Origin: Hyparrhenia diplandra
Lineage: Eukaryota > Streptophyta > Magnoliopsida > Poales > Poaceae
Length of the DNA: 64,000 nucleotides
Assembly (NCBI GenBank): GCA_015847255.1
Contig: JADLZK010007786.1
Coordinates: 62,001 to 126,000, forward strand
Direction of reading: 5' to 3'
Shown here: one piece after another, positions 11,001 to 20,396 of the stretch
Position numbering within the stretch: the stretch's first letter is position 1
Layout: each line of letters opens with the position of its first letter
Made by a program: the position numbers and the translations under genes
Notes under the pieces: model-generated
Told to the model about the DNA's origin: nothing
Databases searched by the model: none
What the model saw: the letters and a program-made list of their open reading frames with translations, nothing else

Positions 11001-12420
11001 GCCAAGTCCAAAAACATGCTCTCGGAAGTTCCGATCGGACTCACCGACCGGAGCCACCGTGCACGCGTCCGGTCAAGCTCGCGTGCTTCCCGGCCATGCG
11101 TCGGCCAAGATTTTCAAAGATGTTCTTCATTTTGATTTCGCCCTTTGCTCCAACCTTGCTTCGCCTCTTGCCATGAGTTGCCAACATGTCGAAGATGATC
11201 ACGTTATCACATATGTTAGCACGTCGATAAGTTAGGCAAGATCGGGGTTAGTGCTCTTATTGTCCTAAATGCAATATGCAAGTCAATTGGACCTAGAAGC
11301 ACTTTCACCAAAGGATTGTCGTGGCATTCCCTCTTGATAGTCGGCTATCTATCCTATAATGTGATCACACGCTCTATCGTGTCTTGATCACCAAAAAGGA
11401 AAACCCTATCAAGATACCTTTGCCTTGATCTCCGGGTTCCTCTTAAGCCGATCACCCGAGCTTGACGATCCCATCATGTCCATCATCATCGTCCATGTTC
11501 ACGATCATCATGCTCCTTGTCATCAACCTAATCCTATCTCAAGTCATACACTTAGAGCAAAGGATTAGTCCAACAAGTGTGTCATCAATTTCTAAAACCA
11601 AACATGAGATTTCAACACCTAGACCTCCTTTTTTTTAGGCCTGCAGATGTCTTTCCATGATCTAAACCGAAAAGAGGTGATTGAATTGTCTTCCTTGGCA
11701 CCAGCCCAGAAAAATTTACGGATAATAGAAGTGATCTTGGAGATGAATTTTTGTGAAAATAATGGTCGACATGTAGTATATCGGTATAGATGCAAGCACA
11801 GAATTTATGTAAGTAAGACGACCAAAGCATGGTTAAGTTTATTCGTTTTCAAGGTGTTTAACTTGGCTCTAAACTTGTTAAGAATGAAATCATATGCTTT
11901 ACTCCTTTCACGTGATTGAAGATTAAAGGATGCCCAAGATAAATAGTGCTAGGTAGGAGGTCATTTCTTTGGGAAGATTCTTTTAACATCATTGCTACTT
12001 TGATTGTCAACATTCCTAGATTGTCAACATTCCTACTGAACAGAATAGAGGATTTGGTAAAATTAGGCGTCTGACCAGAAGCATTGCAGAAATCATTAAG
12101 AATTCTATGAATTTTACCTGCTTCCTCCTAGGTTGCCTGACCACATATGATGAGATCATCCGCAAACAACAATGAGTGAATCCAAGGACAATTGGGGTCA
12201 AAAGCGTGACCCCTAAGATGTTGTGATCATTTGCCTATTGCTTTGGAGCATAATAGATAGCTCATTGACTCGCAATAATGAAAAGATAAGGGGAAAGGGG
12301 ACACCCTTGTCTAACCCCACGGTTAGGATGAAAAGAAGGGGTGGGCTCACCATTGATGATAACAGAGATATTAGTGGTCGAAATACATGAGCAGATTAGA
12401 TTAACGAATTGGGTGGATAC
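8079..12420 (-). mobile_element. L1-type LINE (LINE 2), 5' incomplete, split by a solo LTR
   Basis: The minus-strand element has its 3' poly(A) as poly(T) at 8079-8093. Going 5' to 3' on the minus strand: reverse-transcriptase core with GVRQGCPLSPYLF (about 12,290) and the catalytic FADD motif (about 12,155); then the C-terminal RT/linker with NGERSLILHAARNI (9852 downward); a zf-RVT-like segment (about 9000-9200); and an RNase H domain (CYSDAST near 8640, then EAAALACAAW..ID.VSFLMDNQQL to 8240). Frameshifts break it in several places, for example between the two RNase H halves. The part upstream of the RT core is missing or displaced by the composite element that starts at about 12,430. It is related to the LINE in the tRNA gene at 34-35 kb. 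Confidence 0.8.
9856..11614. mobile_element. solo LTR, 1,759 bp, TSD acacc
   Basis: Begins tgaaaggtcctaatggctag and ends gagatttca, i.e. TG...CA termini. It is flanked by acacc at 9851-9855 and 11615-11619, a perfect 5-bp TSD. LINE 2 coding resumes on each side. No internal region or second LTR is present, so this is a solo LTR left by LTR-LTR recombination. The GC-rich middle (10,820-11,100) is rich in 'gaccgg'/'ccggtc' palindromic strings. Open frames inside are incidental. The superfamily is not decided. Confidence 0.85.
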
Positions 12421-12589
12421 AACGGAGCGACTAAATCGCGGACGACCGTGAGTTAAGTTAACTTCGGTCGATCGATCGGACCAAACCAAACTTTCCTAGA
12501 TAGGAAAAAAAAATTATTCCCACAATGTTTTTTTTTTTTTTTGGAAAGTTTTCTATTTTTAGTAAAAAATAAGTTATAAAGTCAGAACT

Positions 12590-12835
12590 CGTATATATAG
12601 CACGTAACTTATATGAAGTTACAAAAGTTACTTATAACTTATAACTTATAATTTTTACATGTAGCAGCTAACTTATACCGATCACAAAAGTTACGTCTAA
12701 CTTATAATTTATAACTTTTAAATGTAACACCTAACTTATACTGGTTACAAAAGTTACGTCTAACTTATAACTTATAACTTTTACATGTAGCACCTAACTT
12801 ATCTTTGGTTACATAAATTACGTCTAACTTATTAT
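12590..12835 (+). repeat. tandem array, left block (~65-bp AT-rich unit)
   Basis: About four copies of a unit built from acttataacttataa, ttttacatgtagcacc, taacttat and ggttacaaaagttacgtct. The array stops exactly at the insertion site of the 6.1-kb element and resumes after it. Confidence 0.85.
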
Positions 12836-13086
12836 GGGGATGTTTGGATCTTGGCCACATCTCGCCACGAATAAACATTAGACACGCCACACTCGGTTTG
12901 GTAGTCGTTTGGTTGAGCACACAACTATGGCTCGCCACCACCCCAAAGCCATCTCGCCCACGTTTTCTTCAGCAAAAGTGTGGCGGGCGTTCGCCGCCAC
13001 ACTGCGTGGCCGCCACACTGCTCGTGTCGGCTTTACCCAGCTTTCCCGAGGACTCCTCTATCCCAACGCACAAACTCATGTCCACG

Positions 13087-13981
13087 TAACAACCTCCACG
13101 CGGAGTTCCTCTTCTCGAACTCTCTAGCCAAGCTACTTGTTTGGGAAAGGCGAAAAGGGCGACGGTCTCTCGCCCGGTGAGGCCGGCGTTCTTCCCGCCT
13201 CCGTCGGCCGCCGGGCCTTGTGGAGGTGGTGGAGACCGCCGTGCCTTCGCCCGGTCGGAGGGTTGGTCCTAGCAGTTCTAGGTTTAGGTGTCGGTGGCGG
13301 CGGCGTCGAGAGCGGCGGCGACGGCGACGTCATGTCGGAATAAGGTCTCTCGCACTTCTCCCCGTCTCGGTGGCGCTACGCTCGGTGCCGCCCGACGAGT
13401 GCGTGGAGGTGGGGGTACGGCCGTGTCGCCTTCTGTCGAGAGTCCGGGCGGCCTCCGACTCCGACGTTTTTGGTGGCGGGCGGTGGCGCGGCGCATCATC
13501 CCGCGTCCAAGGGTGGCGACAACCGTGGGCGAAGTGGATTGTTGGAGAGTGGATCGAGCTTCAGTTCGCCCGGCGTGTGGCGTCGTCAAGCTTCGATCCA
13601 AGTTTGGAGGAGCACGGGGTGTGACCCCCCCGATGCTTGTTCATCGTCATCTTCATCCCGGCGTCCCGTCGGGTGGCTTCGCGGCTCTTCTCAAAGCTTC
13701 ATAGCGACGGTGCTCCTCCAGATCTGGGGCAGCCGGGCGGCTTCTTCTTCGACAGCGCAACCGGGCGAGGAATCGACGGGCGGCGGTCGACGACGGAAGT
13801 TTCGGGCGAAGACGGGAATCACTTGGTCCAGGGGTTTTTACGTAATTTGTTATTTTGCTAAGGGCCTATGTGTAAGTCGGGTGGGACAAATTGTCCATGT
13901 ATCCTCCATGTATGTACGTGTTTGTATACGTATACAGACGTTTTCCTTATCGGTAATACAGGTACGTTTTATTAAAAAAAA
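13087..13981 (+). mobile_element. non-LTR retroposon, 895 bp, long TSD
   Basis: A GC-rich body ending in ttttatt and a run of A is flanked by aaactcatgtccacg at 13,072-13,086 and again at 13,982-13,996, a 13-15 bp TSD that is perfect apart from the ambiguous A tract. Its tail (gtatacagacgttttcctta, then tcggtaataca) matches the tail at 6840-7118, and a central block (ctcaaagcttcatag, then gctcctccagatct) matches 44,690-44,720. No intact ORF with a known domain was found. Confidence 0.8.
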
Positions 13982-15103
13982 AAACTCATGTCCACGAAGC
14001 ATTTGCCACACCATGGAGCCGGGCCTGTCGCGGAGTCGAAGACGACGGTCCCCGCGGCCGCCGCTCATCCTTGTCATGGTAGTCATGACGCTTGCGGATG
14101 GAGGGACAGAGGCGGCTCGAGGCCGGCCCGGCGCTGGGCGAGCTCGGGAGGACGCGGAGTGCCAGAGCGTGGGCATGCGTGGGCGTGGAGGGCAGAGGGC
14201 ACGAGGCCGCGCCGCCGCCGGATGGCGATGGCCGGGCGTGGCCCGAGGTCGCGGCCGGACGCTGACGCCGCGGGTATCCACAGCCGACTAGGCTCATCGC
14301 GCAGTGGATGGATGAACGAAGTGGCTTCGTGTGCGGTAGATGGATCATGGATGAATGAAGAAGAGATAAGGCTTTGCGGTGAGTCGGTGCGGTGAGCGAA
14401 GAGATAAGGTTGGTTGCCTCCCTTAGAAAGGAGGCAGGGGGCAATTTGGTCGTTTCCCAAGCGGTTGCCGGCGTGGACACATGATGTGGCGTGCCAAATC
14501 GTCCAAAGTGGTAAATATGTATGCAATGGCCGAAACGATGGTAAAAATATATTGGCAACCGGTAGGATGAGAAACGGAGAGTTGCCATCCGTTATAATGG
14601 TAAAAGTTATATATCCCCCGTGGGACGGTAGAGAGAGAGAGCAGAGAGAAAATAAGTGAAAAATTATAGAAAAATACAAGGTTATTGTAGACCACTAATC
14701 TAAAACTCCTATATAGGAGCTCCTCACTATCCACGCCAGGGAATTCCCTCGCGCCCTGTGATTGGTCCACGTCAGTATTAACTGCAACTTAGCACAGCTG
14801 CCTAGCAGTGCGTCCTTTTTTTTCTTTCCTGGGCGCGGCCGGCCTCTTCGCCTACCTACGCCTGTTCGCCGCCGTAGTAAAGGCAGGACCGTCCGCCTCC
14901 CCGTCCACTACAGAACCCACCGCGTCAACCACCGATGGCCTTCTCCGAGCCCCGCGTCCATCCCCCGTCCTCCAGCGCGTTTGCAAGCGCCGCCGCCCCA
15001 TCTGCCCATGGATCCGAGAACTGCAAGGCACCGTAGGCCGTAATATGCGAGTCCCCGCCGAAGAACCTGGCGTCGGGAGGCGGCGGCGGCGGCGGAGGAG
15101 GTG

Positions 15104-15322
15104 ATGGGGGACTACGAGCGGCAGAGCGCAACGAGGATCCGGGAGAAGATGGAGCGGATGCAGAAGCTCGGCATCCTCGACCTCGCACAACCACAGCCAG
15201 TCCGCCGCCGCGGCCTCGCGGAGTGGGAAGTGGCAACGAAAGCCAGTGGAGCCGGGGTCCGGTGACGCGGTCAGGGACGTCAAGCCCAAGCCGCCGCCGC
15301 CCTCGCGAAGGTCGCTCAGGTA
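15104..15322 (+). pseudogene. captured first-exon fragment, (Y)ERxxxxRIxEKMERMxKLGILDL type
   Basis: ATG at 15,104 follows a GC-rich leader. It reads GDYERQSATRIREKMERMQK and LGILDL; a single missing base near 15,180 then shifts the frame to ...QSAAAASRSGKWQRKPVEP and VKPKPPPPSRRSLR, ending at a splice donor (gctcag|gtacgg, about 15,320). This looks like the N-terminal exon of a plant nuclear protein with a basic RI.EN..RM.KLGI.DL motif and a RRSLR tail. I recognise the style but not a secure name. It sits inside a transposon together with the cytochrome b5 exon, so I call it captured. Confidence 0.5.
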
Positions 15323-15580
15323 CGGAACTGACGAACCCATCCAATCGGCTTCTTTGATGTGTGTCCTCATTATTGCTTTTCTTGGATGCATGCGGGTGGG
15401 TTCTTTGCCTCCGGATTCTGGAACGAGCACAGGCGAGGATCCCGAGTCTCGAGCTGTGAAGCCTGCCATCGTTCTCTTCTTCCCCGGCAAGCCGTGGCGG
15501 CCGTTGCCCCCTCGCCGCCTCCTTGCCTTCGCCGATTCGATCAGTAGGTTGATACAGAGGGGAGCCGCAAGGGGACGGAG

Positions 15581-15662
15581 ATGCCGACGCTGATGAAGCT
15601 GTACAGCATGGAGGAGGCCGCTCTCCACGACACGCCCGACGACTGCTGGGTCGTCGTTGACG
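15581..15662 (+). pseudogene. captured first exon of cytochrome b5
   Basis: The ATG at 15,581 opens MPTLMKLYSMEEAALHDTPD and then DCWVVVDG, followed at once by a GT donor (gacg|gtaaggtagc). This is the beginning of a plant microsomal cytochrome b5 (heme-binding electron carrier on the ER); the DCWVV.DG block is the conserved start of the b5 fold. The heme-ligand HPGG segment and the C-terminal anchor would lie in later exons, and I find none in the next kilobases. An orphan exon with its own donor inside a transposon is typical gene capture. The alternative, a real gene start with distant exons, is unlikely because the element ends without them. Confidence 0.6.
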
Positions 15663-15866
15663 GTAAGGTAGCTCCGCCGTATCGCCCCTCATTCGCCCTT
15701 GCTTTCTTTCGTAGTTAGGTATGTAGGTATGCTATGCTTGGTAGGTAGAGATGTAAATGCGTGGGGGAGGGGAGTGCGATGTCGCTCGCATTATGTTCGA
15801 TGGAATGCCTGGGAGGCCTTGCTTTCGTGGCTGAACAAAGCAACTCCTTGCCAACAGAAGAAGAGT

Positions 15867-16190
15867 TCTGATGGCGACAAAGATGATTGCAGAAGCAAGC
15901 CTGTGATGACATCTGATTGCCAGGATGATCAAGCGAACAAGGATGCTGGGTGTGTCACTCCATCTTCTAAGCCATCCTCAAGGAAGAGGATGTATGTTGA
16001 GCGAAGCCCTGACTGCATTGCAAGCAGTCTGATGGTGACAAAGATGATTGCAGAAGCAAGTCTGTGGTGACATCTGATTGCCAGGATGATCAAGCGAACA
16101 AGGATGCTGGGTGTGTCACTCCATCTTCTAAGCCAATGTCAAGGAAGAGGAAGTATGTTGAACGAAGCCCCGACTGCATTGCAAGCAGGC
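15867..16190 (+). repeat. 161-bp tandem duplication of a coding piece
   Basis: tctgatggcgacaaagatga (15,867) recurs as tctgatggtgacaaagatga about 161 bp later. The first copy reads SDGDKDDCRSKPV, then TSDCQDDQANKDAGC and SSRKRMYVERSPDCIAS. Since 161 is not a multiple of three, the second copy falls out of frame. The peptide is hydrophilic and of unknown family, possibly a third captured fragment. Confidence 0.7.
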
Positions 16191-17818
16191 TGTGATCTCG
16201 GCTCAATATGTAGTAGATTCTCAGAGACCTATCAGATCAGGTTCCTTTGATTCCAACGCGCAGCACCAATGACTGCCTCATTGTTTGCAGATGAAGTGAA
16301 TCAGGATACATAGTACCTTCAGTTTTAAAAAACAAGTTCAGATTCAGTAGTTGTCCCATCATTTGACCGCACCCAACTAAAGGTCGTTTCTTATGAGATG
16401 TAATAATAATCGGATGAGCTACTCTTTCTGTGGGTTCAGGCTTTCATGCATAAAGTGGGCAACTGTTAAGCTTAGTTTGAAAATTAGAACTTCTAATCCA
16501 GGGAGCACAATTTGGCTAAGTTTGAAAAATATTCTATCACACTAGCATGTTGCTCGCATAGTATTTTGCCACTATTACTGGCATAGTATTTGCATTATCT
16601 TAGCTTTGAGTTTGTGCGTTCAGTGATATAATTATTAATTCAAGTGAATTTAAGCTTTGTTTGATCTATGAAAAAACCATAAATATGATGCCTGAATATT
16701 TAGTTTAAATGCTCAGAGTATTCAGAGGTTTGTTTTCACTTTCCATTTGTTTAGTAAGGATTCACTGTTTGATGATTTGTTTTCTCTTTTCTAAGACTTA
16801 TATTGTCTCTTTCAGATTCAGTTTGATTGGATTTGCTCTTATTCAAGTAGAGTTTGACTGACTTTTTTACATTGTATTTTCACCATTCTTTGGCAGCACC
16901 AGATCATCATCTGCTCTCTCTTTGTGGCAACGACAGAGCAGTTTATTGTGGCTGATTATAAGGTCAGGCAGCAGTAGCACCTAGCTCGGCAACAATAATT
17001 CATCCTGCTGCAGAGACTTAGCTAGCCGCAAAAAACAGAGCAGTTGTACTTTGGCAATCAGGTAAAGGTAAGCAGTGTGTTTGCGTTCACGGTTGGCTGC
17101 GCATTGTTCAAATTAAGATCTTTGTGTGATTTCATCATGACTGGCCATGGTCCGCAAACGGAAATATTCATTGTTGAGCCTTTGTTTTGCTTTGCATGCT
17201 TCTAATTTGGTAGTGATTTTGTGAGATTAGCCATAGTACAACTTGACTATCTATGATCATGTAACTACTATTGCGGCCGTGCAATTGGCAACTTCTGAAA
17301 CTTTTAGTAGAGCAAATGTGTAGGATGTTTTTTTTTATTCTCATTCCTAGATGTGTTACCTGTTCAAAAAAAAGTAGTTCTGAAGTGTTACAGCTCCCAT
17401 GTCAAGCTTAATTTATTTGCCTAATCTATTTATCAAGCACCATTTTAATTAGTACAATGAACCATTGGTCTACAGATAAAAGGATAAGCTCTTGCTTGCC
17501 TGGAAACATAATTGATATTGTATGCCTCCCCACTACTTACATATCAAGACGGTGCCCTTAATCCTAGCTTTCTTGATTGCTTCCATGGTGGTTAGTTCAG
17601 GGTTGATCAATGGAAGTGAGCCTGGTCTCTAACTATTCACGAGCTTAATGTTCAAGAGTTGGCTAAATCATTAGAAACTTGGCCATAAATGAAATATGAT
17701 GCCTCACGTTGCAGATTTGTAAGCATATTTCTCTATGATGATTATTGTGAGCTTTTTTTTTTCAAATTCTAATTCCAATTATTGTGCAGCTTCTTATGGC
17801 ATGGAAAAGAGGAGGCCT

Positions 17819-18130
17819 TAACTCTTTTGTGTTGGATCGTGAGGAATAAAACTCTCACTGTGCTTGATCCTACTCAAATTCTGATTGGTGTGAAGATATA
17901 GAGCATGTTTGGTTACAGGACATCAAAAGCCACGCCACATGTGTGGGTGTTTAATGTTTGGTCTGTGCAACAGTTAACCTTTATGTGTTGGATCGTGAGG
18001 AAAAAACTCTCACTGTGCTTGATCCTACTCATATTCCTGATTGGTGTGAAGATATAGAACATGTTTGGTTACAGGACATCAAAAGCCACGCCATGTGTGT
18101 GGGCGTTTAATGTTTAGTCTGTGCAACAGT
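17819..18130 (+). repeat. ~154-bp tandem duplication with a degraded coding trace
   Basis: ttggatcgtgagga (17,832) recurs at 17,986, and both copies continue through cactgtgcttgatcctact and gtttggttacaggacatcaa. The better copy reads VLDREEKTLTVLDPT and then IPDWCED, which recalls the substrate-proximal region of Ulp1-like cysteine proteases carried by some plant transposons. That assignment is a guess. Confidence 0.55.
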
Positions 18131-18929
18131 TGCTTACAAGTTACAATAGTACTTAGTATTTTTTAATTCAAATTCCAAACGTATAAATGCAGAACATCGG
18201 CAGATTTTGTCTTTCTTTCTAATTTGTTTATTCAAGTGGAGGCCATCTAGCCATTGGTAGTTTTTCCCCTTTGCATAAGCTATCGTTGATTCTCATAGAA
18301 AAAAATCTTTTTCATTCGCAGCAACGACTTTCTATAATAAGCTCAGATACCTATCGTGTAGAGATGATATCATCAAATTTCCTTTTATGATCATTGCATT
18401 TTCTTATTACTCTTAATCAATTGTCATGATTATTCTTGGCTAATTAGAAACATCATACAAATTTGTAATTAATATTTGAATCTAAACCTTCTTTGCTTGT
18501 AATAAAACAAACATATGTCATGCCCGCGCAAAAAGTTAATTTGTTTTGAATCAAATATTTGTAATAGAAAATAGAAGGGTCATAATTTTCTTATTCTTTT
18601 GGTTCATTACAAAGATCGTACAAATTGGTGATCTATATTTAATGTATTAGTTTTAATTATCGTTATATTTATTTTATTTTAATATAATATATAATGTATT
18701 AATACATAAGGCATTTTGATCAACACGTGGCTTCAATCCAAACGGCTACCACAACTTTTTGCCTAACGTTTGTAACAACAAACCAAACACCAGCCTACAT
18801 TGTTTTTACCACATCTTAGTTGTCAACCAAACACTATAATTTTACCACGTAATGTGGCTTGCCGTAAGTGTGTGCCAATACTTAACCTTTTGACGTGGCA
18901 AAGTGTGTCACCAACCAAACAGGCTCTAT

Positions 18930-19370
18930 ATATAACTTATAACTTATAATTTTTACATGTAGCGCCTAACTTATATCCTGGTTACAAAAAGTTACGCCTA
19001 ACTTATAATTTATAAATTTTACATGTAACACCTAACTTATATTTGGTTACAAAAGTTACGCCTAACTTATAACTTATAACTTTTACATGTAGCACCTAAC
19101 TTTATCTTGGTTACATAAATTACGTCTAACTTATTATATATAACTTATAACTTATAATTTTTTTACATGTAGCACATAACGTATAATCGGTTACAAAAGT
19201 TACGTCTAACTTATAACTTATAACTTTTACATGTAGCGCCTAACTTATCTTTGGTTACAAAAGTTACATCTAACTTATAAATTATAACCTTTACATGTAG
19301 CGCCCTAACTTATACTCGGTTACAAAAGTTAAGTCTAACTTATAACTTATATTTCATAAGTTAATATACA
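18930..19370 (+). repeat. tandem array, right block (~65-bp AT-rich unit)
   Basis: Six to seven copies of the unit seen at 12,590-12,835, in the same orientation (tttttacatgtagcgccta, ggttacaaaagttacg). Units differ by point changes and small indels. One junction, ttattatatataac at about 19,130, gives the pre-insertion sequence for the 6.1-kb element. Confidence 0.85.
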
Positions 19371-19703
19371 TAAATTGCTATTATTAAAAAAAAATAAAAA
19401 TAATAAAATCTTCAAAACATAGTCGAAAGTGGATCTAGTTTTTGTTCGTTTCATCGCGTAGAACACACCTAAGGTGCAGACGGAAATAAAAACAGATACA
19501 CCATTCAGAATTATAGCAATTAAAAAAATATTTTGCTTTTTTCACGACATCAGCGCATGCAAAAGAAAGAAAAAAAAGCTGCTGGCAAGATATTCGGATC
19601 GACCGCGAAGTTAAGCTAACTCGCGGTCGACCGTGAAAAGGGAATTGGGGTGGATACAGTCATGAGGTTTGTCATGTCCGCCTTGTTTTCAGTTCTTTTT
19701 AAT

Positions 19704-20002
19704 GGGGTGTGTTTAGCACCCAAAATTTTTGGCCAAAATTTTAGCCAAAATTTTGGACGGATGGGACATGTATGTCACATCGCATAATTAGAAGACGTTT
19801 CGTTTGTTAGTGGTAAATATTATCCTACCATGGCGTAACTAGGCTCAAAAGAATCGCCTCGCAATGTACATCTAAACTATGTAATTAGTTTATTTTTTAC
19901 CTACATTTCATACTCGATACATGTGCCGGCATTTTGATGTGATGGAGAATCTTCTTTTTGCATAGTGGAATTTGGAGAGGAATTCGGGCTCTAAACACAC
20001 CC
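19704..20002. mobile_element. MITE with gggtgtgtttag ends
   Basis: Left end ggggtgtgtttagcaccc; right end gggctctaaacacaccc, an imperfect inverted repeat of about 17 bp. About 300 bp with no ORF. A 3-bp TSD is not clean (aat/aag), so the superfamily is open. A partial relative may lie at 55,616. Confidence 0.6.
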
Positions 20003-20107
20003 AAGTTTGAGAGTTTCAGAGTGACAAGGAGATCCAATTCCCCCTATTTATTTCTACTAGCACCAGAGGGCATCACGTGCCTTTTTGAAGTAAAAAACCC
20101 AATCATT

Positions 20108-20220
20108 AGTGCTCAAAGGAATTACGGTGGCACCAATCATTAGTGTTTTCAAAGGAATTACGGTGGCAGCAATCATTAGTGTTCAAAAAGGAACTACGGT
20201 GGCACCAATCGTTAGTGCCT
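20108..20220 (+). repeat. minisatellite, three ~38-bp units
   Basis: Three consecutive units of 'aaaggaattacggtggcacc' plus 'aatcattagtg' with small changes (gcaccaatcatt, gcagcaatcatt, gcaccaatcgtt). It lies just downstream of the stop codon of the tandem kinase gene. Confidence 0.8.
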
Positions 20221-20396
20221 TTAATTTTGAAGTCAAGAACAAAGCAAAACAGGGTAATACAATCATGTGCGAAAAAACTACATATGATGCCTCCAGAAGA
20301 GAAAGTTACGAACTGTTCGAGCGGCAAATTTGAACACCTTTTCTTCCTAGGATAAATAACAACACTGTAAAAAGATTATCATACCAATTAATCTCC

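Larger units (their letters stand above)
12836..18926. mobile_element. 6.1-kb DNA transposon carrying captured gene fragments, TSD tat
   Basis: It interrupts the tandem array. The left flank ends ctaacttattat and the right flank begins tatatataac, while uninterrupted array copies read ttattatatataac (about 19,130), so a 3-bp TSD (tat) is explicit. The ends are ggggatgtttgg and, inverted, gagcctgtttgg, with subterminal clusters of gccac/gtggc in inverted orientation (12,855-13,015 and 18,800-18,915). A 3-bp TSD with TGTTTGG ends resembles PIF/Harbinger (Tourist-type) elements, but no transposase frame is seen, so the class is inferred. The cargo includes a retroposon, a start-exon fragment (15,104), a cytochrome b5 first exon (15,581) and a duplicated 161-bp coding piece. 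From 16,200 to 17,800 I see only AT-rich sequence. Confidence 0.65.
12430..19640. mobile_element. composite DNA element with palindromic ends (outer element)
   Basis: A palindrome-like block occurs at both ends: left near 12,436-12,478 (gacgaccgtgagttaagtta, then acttcggtcgatcg) and right near 19,597-19,635 (gatcgaccgcgaagttaagc, then taactcgcggtcgacc). The blocks match each other in inverted and, because they are self-palindromic, also in direct orientation. Just inside are tandem arrays of a ~65-bp AT-rich unit, in the same orientation on both sides. Outside, 'aattgggtggataca' (about 12,406) and 'aattggggtggataca' (about 19,643) form a possible TSD with one indel. The superfamily is uncertain. 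A second element (12,836-18,926) is inserted inside. Confidence 0.5.

Noticed and set aside
10205..11235. ORFs of 115 and 205 codons
   Set aside because: They lie wholly inside the solo LTR (TG...CA with acacc TSD) and have no retroelement or host motif.
13133..15692. Many ORFs of 100-270 codons on both strands
   Set aside because: High GC removes stops in several frames at once. Only the 15,104 and 15,581 starts carry family-like sequence with splice donors.
12590..19370. CRISPR-like array (spaced repeats)
   Set aside because: The units are contiguous, diverged ~65-bp satellite-like repeats without unique spacers, in a plant genome.
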